A DNA stretch of 64,000 nt, taken from contig CALVNG010000001.1 of assembly GCA_944349545.1 (NCBI GenBank), forward strand, positions 20,222 through 84,221. The letters run 5' to 3'. This stretch comes from an uncultured Eubacteriales bacterium. Lineage in GTDB: Bacteria; Bacillota; Clostridia; Christensenellales; Aristaeellaceae. Numbering within the stretch: the first letter of the stretch is position 1; every line of letters begins with the position of its first letter. Positions 24,642-33,800 of this stretch are shown piece by piece. The position numbers and the translations under genes were made by a program. The notes beneath the pieces were generated by a model. The model did not search any database and was not told the DNA's origin. It saw only the letters and a list, made by a program, of their open reading frames with translations.

Positions 24642-25823
24642 ATGAAAAAGATCGCCGTGCGAAATCTGCGCCTGTGCACCAAGGACTGCCTGTGCCTGTA
24701 TGTCTGTCCTGTAGGCGCGACGGATACGGAAAACAGCATTATCGACGTCACCAAATGCACCGGCTGCGGCGTCTGTGCCGAGGCCTGCCCCAGCAAGGCC
24801 ATCAGCATGGTTCCGGTGGCCTATCCGCCTCAGCAGAAGAAAGCGGAGGCCGTTGTGGCAGCCGCTAATGCGCTCGCCCAATCCAAGGCGCAGCAGGAAA
24901 AGGCCGCGCTTCAGGTCGCGGAGGCGACGGAAAAAGACGGCCTGCGCCGCCTGGCAAAGGCTATGGCCAAGTCCGTCCGGCTGGTGGCGGAGGATATCCT
25001 CAGAGAGGCGGGATTCATGCTTCCCCAAAGCGGGAACGCCCACGATCTCTTGCAAGAGCTGATTGACAATCCTCCCGGCGAGGGCTTTCCGGCGGAGGCG
25101 GCCGCGGAACTGCTCCGACTGATTCCCAACAACGATACCACCGAGAAAAAGGAGACGACAAAAATGGAAAAGTGGAAATGCCAGGTCTGCGGCTATATCC
25201 ATGAAGGCCCCATGACGCCTGATTTCAAGTGCCCCGTGTGCAAGCAGCCCGCAAGCTCCTTTGAGAAAATCGAAGAGGCGGCCCCAGCCAATCCCTATGC
25301 CGGCACGCAGACGGAGAAGAACCTGGAAGCGGCCTTCGCCGGCGAATCCCAGGCCCGAAACAAGTACACCTACTTTGCTTCCGTGGCCAAAAAGGAGGGC
25401 TACGAGCAGATTTCCGCCCTGTTCCTCAAAACGGCGGAAAATGAAAAAGAGCATGCCAAGATGTGGTTCAAGGAACTCAAGGGCATCGGGGACACCGCGC
25501 AAAACCTGCTCCACGCCGCCGAGGGCGAGAACTACGAATGGACCGACATGTACGACGGCTTTGCCAGGACCGCCGAGGAAGAGGGATTCCCGGAGCTTGC
25601 GGCGAAGTTCCGCCTGGTCGCCGCCATTGAAAAGCATCACGAGGAACGCTACCGCAAGCTGCTGGCCAATGTGGAAACCATGAAGGTCTTTGAAAAGAGC
25701 GAGGTCAAAATCTGGGAATGCCGAAACTGCGGTCACATCGTCGTCGGCACCAAAGCTCCGGACGTGTGTCCGACGTGCAATCATCCGCAGAGCTATTTCG
25801 AGATCAACGCCGAAAACTATTGA
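24642..25823 (+). CDS. Ferredoxin-rubredoxin-diiron-rubredoxin fusion (rubrerythrin type)
   Basis: A 393-residue multidomain peroxidase candidate. Residues 1-60 are ferredoxin-like: an odd C-x3-C-x-C-x3-CP set ([12 protein letters not shown]) and a canonical [12 protein letters not shown]. Residues 70-165 are a charged linker. Residues about 175-210 are a rubredoxin ([21 protein letters not shown]). Residues about 215-345 are the four-helix diiron domain with its Glu and ExxH ligands ([36 protein letters not shown]). Residues 358-393 are a second rubredoxin ([21 protein letters not shown]). Rubrerythrins reduce H2O2 with electrons from rubredoxin; a built-in ferredoxin domain could deliver electrons directly. 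Confidence 0.9.
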   Translation: MKKIAVRNLRLCTKDCLCLYVCPVGATDTENSIIDVTKCTGCGVCAEACPSKAISMVPVAYPPQQKKAEAVVAAANALAQSKAQQEKAALQVAEATEKDGLRRLAKAMAKSVRLVAEDILREAGFMLPQSGNAHDLLQELIDNPPGEGFPAEAAAELLRLIPNNDTTEKKETTKMEKWKCQVCGYIHEGPMTPDFKCPVCKQPASSFEKIEEAAPANPYAGTQTEKNLEAAFAGESQARNKYTYFASVAKKEGYEQISALFLKTAENEKEHAKMWFKELKGIGDTAQNLLHAAEGENYEWTDMYDGFARTAEEEGFPELAAKFRLVAAIEKHHEERYRKLLANVETMKVFEKSEVKIWECRNCGHIVVGTKAPDVCPTCNHPQSYFEINAENY

Positions 25824-25827
25824 CCGA

Positions 25828-25865
25828 CAACCGTGATTCCGTTTCGGAGTCACGGTTTTTTAAGT
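25828..25865 (+). terminator. Terminator of the oxidative-stress cassette
   Basis: AACCGTGA / TCACGGTT stem extended by weaker pairs, followed by T6 (GGTTTTTTAAG), six bases after the stop. Confidence 0.85.
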
Positions 25866-25947
25866 GTGCTTCTTGTGGCTCTTGTTGGCTTTTGACTTGA
25901 ACGAAACAGACCCTTAAATGAAATAAGCAATCCCTGCACATGGGATT

Positions 25948-25986
25948 CAGGGGCTGCCCTCCATTGAGCATAGCCCCTGTTTTTTT
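25948..25986 (+). terminator. Terminator-like hairpin left of the recombinase region
   Basis: CAGGGGCT / AGCCCCTG stem followed by seven T residues on the plus strand. No gene directly precedes it on that strand, so it may insulate the stress cassette from the accessory module. Confidence 0.6.
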
Positions 25987-26065
25987 ATGCTTTTTTGCTC
26001 TGAGACGGACTGGAACAATTCATCCATCCATAGAACCCTCTGCGCAACAACAACGGCATGAACGC

Positions 26066-26079
26066 CGCAGAATCCATTC
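26066..26079 (+). repeat. Left 14-bp inverted repeat flanking the recombinase
   Basis: CGCAGAATCCATTC. Its exact reverse complement is at 27625-27638, on the other side of the tyrosine recombinase gene. Candidate invertase recombination site. Confidence 0.6.
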
Positions 26080-26142
26080 TTCTGCGACATCCCCTGCTCG
26101 TTTGACAATTTGAGCGGCCAGGATACCTCCCTAATCTTGCTC

Positions 26143-26171
26143 ATTATACCATACAAACGATTTTGAAACAA
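26143..26171 (-). promoter_or_regulatory. Leftward promoter inside the candidate invertible segment
   Basis: On the minus strand TTGTTT (26166-26171), a 17-base spacer and a perfect TATAAT (26143-26148). It points left, across the inverted repeat at 26066 and away from the giant surface gene. Confidence 0.65.
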
Positions 26172-26175
26172 GATT

Positions 26176-26223
26176 ACAGAAATTGTTTGCCTGTCGAGAA
26201 CAGAAATTGTTTGCCTGTCGAGA
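26176..26223. repeat. Tandem 24-bp direct repeat pair upstream of the leftward promoter
   Basis: Two identical, directly abutting 24-bp units (26176-26199 and 26200-26223), each containing AATTGTTTGCCTGTCGAG. The near edge is four bases from the -35 box of the promoter at 26143-26171. Confidence 0.9.
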
Positions 26224-26224
26224 C

Positions 26225-26283
26225 CTGCCGCATGCGGCAGACGTTTTCCCTGCCACAGGCATAAAGCCGAAAACCGCGCGGTT
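26225..26283. repeat. Two perfect palindromes upstream of the recombinase gene
   Basis: CTGCCGCATGCGGCAG (26225-26240, 16 bp) and AACCGCGCGGTT (26272-26283, 12 bp) are both perfect. An 11-base word TCATAAGCCGT follows at 26283-26293 and recurs at 27562-27572 behind the recombinase gene. They could be recombinase or regulator binding sites. Confidence 0.55.
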
Positions 26284-26406
26284 CATAAGCCGTCGGAATG
26301 GCCGTCAGCCGGGGCGCTGAGGTAGCGTGCTTCATAGCCTTGCGCATGGTGAAAAGCCAACCATGAAGGCTGGACCGACAATTGCTTTTTTCAGGAGGGT
26401 GACAAG

Positions 26407-27552
26407 ATGGCACGGCATGGTGAGAATATTTACAAACGCAAGGATGGGCGCTACGAAGGACGTTATGTTATCGGAAAAAAGTGCGATGGAAGCACGAGAT
26501 TCGGGTATATCTATGGCTCGCGTTACATAGAAGTAAAAATGAGGCTGCTGGAGAAGAAGGCAGAGATTCAGAGAGCCGCGCACCCGGAGGCAACCGCACA
26601 CGGCATAACGATTGAAAAATGGATGCGGCATTGGCTGGAGGCGGATGTGCGGGGAGCGGTCAAGGCGTCCTCCTACATGGCGTACCAGAATCAGCTAAAC
26701 CGGCATATCCTGCCATATCTGGGCAAGACGGACATCGCGGCGGTTACGCCGGGAACCCTGCATTTGTTTTTGCAATACCTCAAGGAAAAAGGGCTCGGTG
26801 ACAGCACGGTGAAGGGCATATATCGGCTGCTTTCCTCGGCGATGAGAGCTGCGCTGGAGGAGGGACTGATTGGGAAAAACCCCTGCAGAAAAATCCGCGC
26901 GATTCAGGCCGAACGGCCTCGGCAGCGCGTGCTGAGCCGCGAGGAACAAATGAGACTGGAAAAGGCGTTAAAGGAGAAAAAGGACCTTACGGCGCTGTTC
27001 GCCATGTATACGGGGCTTCGCTTGGGAGAAATCTGCGGATTAAAATGGTCGGATATCGACTGGGAGAACGGAACGGCCACCGTCTGCCGCACTGTGCAGC
27101 GATTGAAGCAGACGTCCCCTGACGGCATTATGACGCAAAAACGCGGAAAAACCTGTCTGACGGTCGGCTCGCCCAAGTCCTACAGTTCCTGCCGGACGAT
27201 TCCCGTTCCAGCTTTCCTTCTGAAACGGCTGGAGGAACAAATCGAGCGAAAGACGGATTGCGAAAGAGACTTGGGCTATGTTTTCGGCGTAGAAATGCGC
27301 GCTGCGGACCCGCGTACCGTGCAGCGCCGCTTTGAACAGATCATAAAAAGCCTGGGCATTGCGGGCGTCCATTTTCATACCCTGAGGCACAGTTACGCTA
27401 CACGGCTTTTTGAAATGGGCGTTGATGTGAAAACCATAAGTCAGCTCTTGGGGCACAGCTCCTCAAAAATGACGCTGGACTGCTATGTGCACAGCCATCT
27501 GGACCGACAGCGCAGCGCCATTGCCAGGCTTGCCGCATGCGCGAATCTGTAG
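26407..27552 (+). CDS. Tyrosine-type site-specific recombinase/integrase
   Basis: A 381-residue recombinase. Residues 1-60 are an arm-binding N-domain (MARHGENIYKRKDGRYEGRY), residues about 70-165 the SAM-like core-binding domain, and residues about 180-370 the catalytic domain with Arg in TGLRLGEICGLKW, HTLRH (His-x-x-Arg), LGHSS and the nucleophile Tyr in LDCYVHS. All catalytic residues are intact. CAGGAGGGTGAC precedes the start. No phage or conjugation genes are near; instead it lies next to a giant surface protein and between inverted repeats, suggesting a DNA invertase role. Confidence 0.93.
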   Translation: MARHGENIYKRKDGRYEGRYVIGKKCDGSTRFGYIYGSRYIEVKMRLLEKKAEIQRAAHPEATAHGITIEKWMRHWLEADVRGAVKASSYMAYQNQLNRHILPYLGKTDIAAVTPGTLHLFLQYLKEKGLGDSTVKGIYRLLSSAMRAALEEGLIGKNPCRKIRAIQAERPRQRVLSREEQMRLEKALKEKKDLTALFAMYTGLRLGEICGLKWSDIDWENGTATVCRTVQRLKQTSPDGIMTQKRGKTCLTVGSPKSYSSCRTIPVPAFLLKRLEEQIERKTDCERDLGYVFGVEMRAADPRTVQRRFEQIIKSLGIAGVHFHTLRHSYATRLFEMGVDVKTISQLLGHSSSKMTLDCYVHSHLDRQRSAIARLAACANL

Positions 27553-27585
27553 AATAAGCCGTCATAAGCCGTATCCGGCGGCGGC

Positions 27586-27609
27586 AAAAGCCTGTAAGCC
27601 CTGGCTTTT
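27586..27609 (+). terminator. Terminator-like hairpin after the recombinase gene
   Basis: AAAAGCC / GGCTTTT stem with a ten-base loop, 34 bases past the stop. Confidence 0.6.
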
Positions 27610-27875
27610 CAAACCGCCGTAAACGAATGGATTCTGCGATTCCACCACAGCATTGTACACCCTGAGAGCATGAAATATGCAAAGAGCGATATAACTTTTT
27701 TTCAAAGGGTGTGCTCCGATGCGCTCGCCCTTGCAAGGGCAAGATGGCGGATTCGGCAAAAAACCAGGAGCTATGGCCGGCGGAACAATCCGAGCAAATG
27801 GGAAAAAGATACGGTTTTGGAGGAATGCGTTTTTTGGGAATGGTAAAGAATGCTTGATATAGGAGGATGAAGTGG
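27610..27875 (+). other. Structured leader region of the giant surface gene, no clear promoter
   Basis: It includes the right inverted repeat and several hairpins: the palindrome GCCCTTGCAAGGGC (27727-27740) and a nested stem CGGATT/AATCCG (27748-27753 with 27787-27792) enclosing CGGC/GCCG. I could find no convincing sigma-A promoter; the best match (TTGTAC-N17-TATGCA) is poor. I could not match it to a known riboswitch. Confidence 0.5.
27625..27638 (-). repeat. Right 14-bp inverted repeat flanking the recombinase
   Basis: Reverse complement of 26066-26079. It lies 238 bases before the start codon of the surface protein gene; inversion between the two copies would flip about 1.57 kb including the recombinase gene. 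Confidence 0.6.
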
Positions 27876-30800
27876 ATGAAGGGAAAACGGGTTTTTGCGT
27901 GCTTGCTGGCGCTGGCCATGACGCTGAGCGCGGGCATGCCTACGCCTGATTTCAGCATGAGCGGCCATAGCCTCCGGACAGAGACGGTCGGCATTGCGGA
28001 GGGTACGCATGAGACGGCTCACGTGGAAGCTTCAGCCGTCGGAGAAGCGTCGGATACGGCAGAGAATCCTTATATTGATGAAATGCCAGCGCCGGCGGAA
28101 GAACCCGTTGTTTCGGATGCAACGGCAGCGCTCCCGGAGCCGGAGGCGCCCCCAGAACCGACGGCGACGCAGGAGCCGACCCCGACGCCCGCGCCAACGG
28201 CAACGCCGGAACCGGCGGCGACCCCGACGCCCGCGCCGGAGGCGACGCCTGAGCTGGCCCCGCCCCCTGAACCGACGGCGACGCAGGAGCCGACCCCGAC
28301 GCCCGCGCCGACGGCCACCCCGGAACCGGCGGCGACCCTGACGCCCGCGCCGGAGGCGACGCCTGAGCCGGCCCCGACCCCTGAACCGACGGCGACGCAG
28401 GACCCGGTCCCGACCCCTGAGCCGGCGCCTACCCCGGAACCGGCGCCGATTCCCGACGAAGCGCCAACCGAGGACGAAACTCTGGCCTTTGCGTTCGGCT
28501 ACGCGCGTATAAGCAGCGACGGAAGCGTGTATGCCTCGCCGTCCGAATCCTCGGAGGTGCTGGGCGTATTGGCGCGGGATGCCGTCGTCTATGTGGTCGA
28601 GCGGGTATCGGATCGCTGGGTGAAAGCGGTCTTTGCCTGTGAACAGCTCATCGAGCAGACAGCGGAGGGATACCTGCTGGAGGATACGCTTATTCCGGAG
28701 GCGGATCAGACCGCCGCTGTGTCCGCCATCGAGGCCGGACGCCATGTGGCGTGTGCGGCATATGGCGGCGTCATCCTGCCGCTCGTTGACTTTGTCGGGA
28801 TATTGGCAGAAGCGGGCGAAGGAGGCGACAGAGCGGCGGCTGAGGAAATGCATGAAAATCACGTGCTTCGGCCGGAGGAAGCGCTGCCGGCCGGCGACGC
28901 TGAGGAGGCTTCCGATCTTCCGCCGGGCGCATCCGAAAAGGACGACGCATACAATGCGGCGTCAAACGAGCAGGCTCTTTTTAACGATCCGCCCGAAGGG
29001 GAAGCGGCGGCCAGCCTGACCGACGAAAAGACAAAGGTCATCATCGAAGGCGTCCCGGCGGGTGTGACCGTATCCGTCGCCGTCGTGGAGACGGATACGC
29101 AGGCTCTGGAAACAGCGCTGAAAGAGGCAGGGCTCACCCTCATAGACGCCGTTTGCTATGATATCATCCTGTGGCAGAACGAAAGCGAATACCAGCCCAC
29201 AAACATGCTGTCCGTCACCTTGCCGATACCGGAGGGCTTTACGGGCGAAATCAGCGCGTGGCATCTCTCCGGCGGCGCGGTCGTCAACATGGACGGCAGC
29301 GCAGGGCATGGCGGATTTACCTTTGAAACGGCGCATTTCAGCCGATATGCGCTGGTCAACGCCGTTCATGACAGCACGTCCGTCGATGTCGCCTCCAGGC
29401 CGGACAGTTCCTTCCTTGAAACGGCGGAAGCGTATTATGGCGAAAACGGAACGGTAACGGTCGGAAAGGTTTCTGCGGACTGGCAAGTTGCTGACGTGAC
29501 GGTGAAAGCCGGACAGCAGGTGAACCTGAGTCTGGCGTGGACGCTCATTCCAGCGGCGACGTTCAACTATGCGGAGTTTCCACAGACGCTCTTTGACAAT
29601 TACGAGAATACGCAGATCATCCTCACCCTGCCCGATGGCGTCAGCATCGTCGAGGGCATAGCGGGTTCCCTGCAAAATGTAACGGAGGTCATCCGGCAGG
29701 GCAACGAATGGCGGCTGATGCTGACGGAAAGGCTGAATGCGGCCTCCAGCCAAAGCGGTACCATCATCATCCCACTGCTGATTGAGGGCAACGGCGAACG
29801 GGGTGTGGGGGAGACGCTGGATTTTTCGGTCCCGGTGCGTATGGAAACGGAATTTACCATTCTGGATCGGACCAATCCGGGGCAGGCCCTGCCGACGGTC
29901 CAATACGAAAAAACCATCGCCGGGAACGGCCTCGGCTTCAAAACCACCGCGACCGACGACCGGTGGGGCATGGAGAAGGCGGCTGTCAGCGCGGTTCCCG
30001 ACCAGGACAAAGACACCGTCGCCGTTACTTTCCGCCTCACGGTCGGGCTGGAGGACGCGGACGGAAGGATCAATACCAATCCCGATACCTATGGCCGGGT
30101 GGGACGCGTGCCCTTTGCGGCTGAGGTCATGCTCACGGAAACGCCGTCCGTCCGGGACCGCGAAGGCGCTCCCATCTCTCCCCGGAGCGTGACTGTCACG
30201 CCGCAGTTTGGCGACAGGACGCCGATCGACGCCGCGGGCGGCGCAGTTCGCCTGCCGGTGGATACCTGCGCAGGCAAGGGCTTATCCTCCGTAGCCGGGG
30301 ACGCGCCCTATTGGTCCGAGTACCTGGTGGAGGTCGTCTATCCCTACGAAAAATTCATCGCCCAGTTCTACGATGAAAACCAGGACACGCTGACCGTCTC
30401 CAATGCCGCTGAAATCAGCTACCAGCTCAGGGGCGGCGTCCCGGCCAGTGACCGGGCGGAGGCGGACGTCGAAGCGGGCGAGGTGACCCGGCCCGCGCAA
30501 ATAACCATCAGCAAGTATATCGTCAACGCGCAGGGGCAAGCCGACCTGTATTCGGCCGAGAACTTTCCGGCGGACGGCCAGCCTGTTGCCGGTCCGGCAC
30601 TGTTCACCGTTATGGGCCCGGACGGAACCGTGCCCGATCTCTATGGCAAGCAGGGCGATACCTATCAGAAGCTGACCGGCCATCAAATCATCCTTGATCC
30701 GGCAGGGGAGAGCGGGACCGATGACGGCGCGTTCACCGTTTATGTGCGGCCAGGCGTCTATACCGTCGGCGAAAGCGATGACGTGCTGCCGTCAAATACC

Positions 30801-33800
30801 CGGAAGATTACCGGCGAAACCAACAACGCCGAGGACAAAACGCTTTCGCTGGCAGCCGGCGAAAGCGGGACGGCGGGCTTTTACAACCGTGAATGCCTCG
30901 GCAGCATCACGATTACCAAGAAGGGCCGCAAGACCGGCGAAAGCGACGCGCTGCTGTCCGGCGCGGCATTCACGCTGTACCGGGACGGCCGGGAGGTTGC
31001 CCGGGGCGAAACCGACGGCAGCGGCCACCTTTGTTTTGACAGGCTGCCCTACGGGGAATATACCGTCCGGGAAACGGAGGTTCCCGATGGCTATGTGGAT
31101 GAGGGATACGAGGCGACCGTGACCGTCAGCGCGGAGCAGAGCGCGCACAGCCTCGATGTTGTCAACCGCTACAACCTCGCTCCTGTCATTATGCAAAAGC
31201 AGATGTTCAACGGCATTCAATATGTAGATGTCGATCTCTACAGCTATGAGGAATTTGAGGGCTGCTTTGCGATTGAACGGAAAGTCGGAGATGATTCGTG
31301 GGCCGTGGTCGAGGACATGGGCAACCTGTCCCTGACCCAGGCGGGACAGATTTTAGCCGAGCTGCCCGTGTACGACGAGGCGGGACAGATCGCCACCTAC
31401 CGCTTTAGGGAGACGCTTCCCACAGGATGGCATGACCCTGGGGACGCACTGGCCACAGAGATGCATTCGGCTGCGTTTGATCTGGTGGACGCCCTGGGAA
31501 AACCGACCGGAGAAGCCAGACGGATCACGATGAAAAATGACCGAAACGGTAGACTGACGCTGACAAAGCGGTTCTACCGCATGAACGGAAGCGGTCAGCA
31601 CGAAGCACAGCCGGCACAGGAAGCCGCCTTCACCCTGTATCGAAAGATGCAAGATGGAACGATCGAAAAGGTGAACGAGAAGATCTTCACCGGGACCGCG
31701 TCGTTTGAGGACTTGCCCCGCACAGATACTAGGGGAACTGCGTATGAGTACTACCTGGTGGAAATGCCGTTAGACGGCTATGCGGCCGACACGTCCATGA
31801 CCGTTCCGCTTGAAATGGACGGGCAAACCGTCCGCGCGTGGGGTCCGTATACATTCACGGCGCAGGGAAACCAACCCGCCGAGCTGTCCCAGTCGGTCGA
31901 GGTGTCCAACTATGCGACAGCTCTGCCCGTCGTGATCAAAAAGGCGGACAGCGTCACAGGCGCCTTTGTTTCCGGGGCGGCCTTTGAGGTATATGAATAC
32001 GGGACGGGAACAGAGGGGCAGAAGATCGTCGACGCGACCCCCATCGCGTCCCCGGACGGCAGCGTGATCTACCTTGAGGGCGCAAGGCAGTACGTCGTCA
32101 GGGAAAGCGACGTGCCCCAGGGATATGCGAACGTGACCGGAGACGTCGTTGTCGACCTGAGCGGGTATACGTCCCCGATGCAGGCGTATGAAGTCATCAC
32201 CGTTACTTTGGAAAACCGTCCAAACCCCAGGCTCAACGTGGTGAAGCGCCTTGTCGGAAGCGAAAACCCCGATAGGCCGGACGTGCTGACCGGCGTGGCA
32301 TTTGAGGTGTACCGCAAAAAGGATGACACGTTTGCGCGCGTAGACGGCTATGACGGTCAACCGCTCACCCTGTTCTCCGGTACGGCGGTGCAGCTTCCCG
32401 CCGGCACGTACTATCTCAGGGAGATTGTTCCGCCGGAAAACCCAGATCAGGTCCTGGACCCCGGCAAGCATCCCCAAGAATATGCGGAAAAAGGGGAGCA
32501 GGCGGGCAACGCCTTCTACTTTGGTCCCATAAACGTACCGGAAGCGACGGATCAGAGCACCCTGACCACAACCTATACCGTCGACAACCTCTCCTGCCTC
32601 GGCGCGGTGCAGGTGATCAAATACGCACTGGGCAAGGATGGGAAAAAGACCCCGCTGGCGGGGGCGGAGCTGTCCATCTGGCGGGATGATCAGGACGATG
32701 CCCTGCAAACAATAACCAGCGCTGCTGAAACCGGCCTTGTAACGTTTGCGGGCCTGCCCGTCTACGGCGACGACGGCGAGAAAATCACCTATACCATCCG
32801 CGAAACCGTCGCACCCGAAGGATATTCCCTCGCTCAGGAGGCGCTGACCGTCACCCTTGAGCCGGGAAAGACCATGACGCAGGACGCGGCGGGCGCGCCG
32901 CTTGAACTGATCGACCTGCCCAAAATGTCCTTCGAGGTCACCAAGGTATTCCGCAATATCTGGGAGCACTCGTTCACGCAGAAGGATTACCTGATGCCTG
33001 GTGCGCGGATCGCACTGTATGAAAAGCAGGCGGACGGCTCCTATCATCTTCGGGAAACGCTGACCACGGACGACATGGGCATTGCCCTGTTCACCGGGCT
33101 GGATCAGAAAACGGAATATGCGGCTGTTGAGTACGACATTCCCGACCTGCCCCAGTACGCCTATCTGGAGCCGTCAAATGCAATGGCGTACCTTGCGGCG
33201 GATTCATTCGGCGCTCCGCCGGAAACCCTGACGGCGCAGGAACTTGAAAAGTATTACTTCGTGACCAAACCTGCCAACCAAGGCGATCCCGTTTTGATGC
33301 AGACGGGGACGCTTACCAATGTGGAGCATTGGGCGCAGCTGCAAATCAAGAAGTATGTCATCGACGACCCGCAGGCCCAAGGCGCGCCGGAAGGCACGCA
33401 GGCAGGCAAGATAAAGGTCATCAACAACGCGGAATTTGACCTGTATATGCAGGTGCTTGACGAGGACGCTTCTTCGGGTGCGCTCACATTTGACAATGAC
33501 AACCTCTCGCAGTATACGCTCATAGGCAGCTATTCGACCGGGACGCTCTACAACGCTTCGGGCGAGCGACAGGATGGCTGGTTCGCCACCGATATCCTCA
33601 AGGTGGGCGACCATGTGGTCTACTGGCTGGTGGAACGAACCGGCGGCATCGGAGCCAAGATCGATCCGGCCAAGCAAATCACCCTGATTGCACGCGAGGG
33701 CACCGGCTATGCCAACGCTTCCACTTCTCTGGTAGATCCGCAAACGGCCTGCACGCAGGTGTTTACCTATCAGGACGACAGCGTGTCGCGCAGAGAAGTG

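Larger units (their letters stand above)
25866..26142. other. Intergenic accessory boundary with weak small ORF
   Basis: About 280 bases between the stress cassette and the recombinase region. On the minus strand a possible 47-codon frame (start ATG 26090, stop 25947) follows GAGCAGGGG, and it is downstream of the leftward promoter at 26143; no homology is recognised. It also holds one hairpin with T7 (25948-25986) and the left inverted repeat (26066-26079). Confidence 0.4.

Noticed and set aside
25947..26171. 74-codon minus-strand frame beside the recombinase gene
   Set aside because: The long form starts within the promoter -35 region, which cannot be translated from that promoter; only a 47-codon form from 26090 remains possible and has no homology.
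26176..26223. CRISPR-like repeats (also at 12203 and 59981)
   Set aside because: Only two copies each, with no spacers of uniform length and no cas genes; they abut promoters instead.
26407..27552. Integrated phage or conjugative element marked by the integrase
   Set aside because: No phage, transfer or replication genes are near, and neighbours are an ordinary stress cassette and a surface protein; a DNA-inversion role explains the context better.
27639..27866. Cyclic di-GMP riboswitch in the leader of the surface gene
   Set aside because: Some stem and GCAAA-like fragments recall it, but the conserved core (GGACGCAAAG and the second helix order) does not align. I leave it as an unnamed structured leader.
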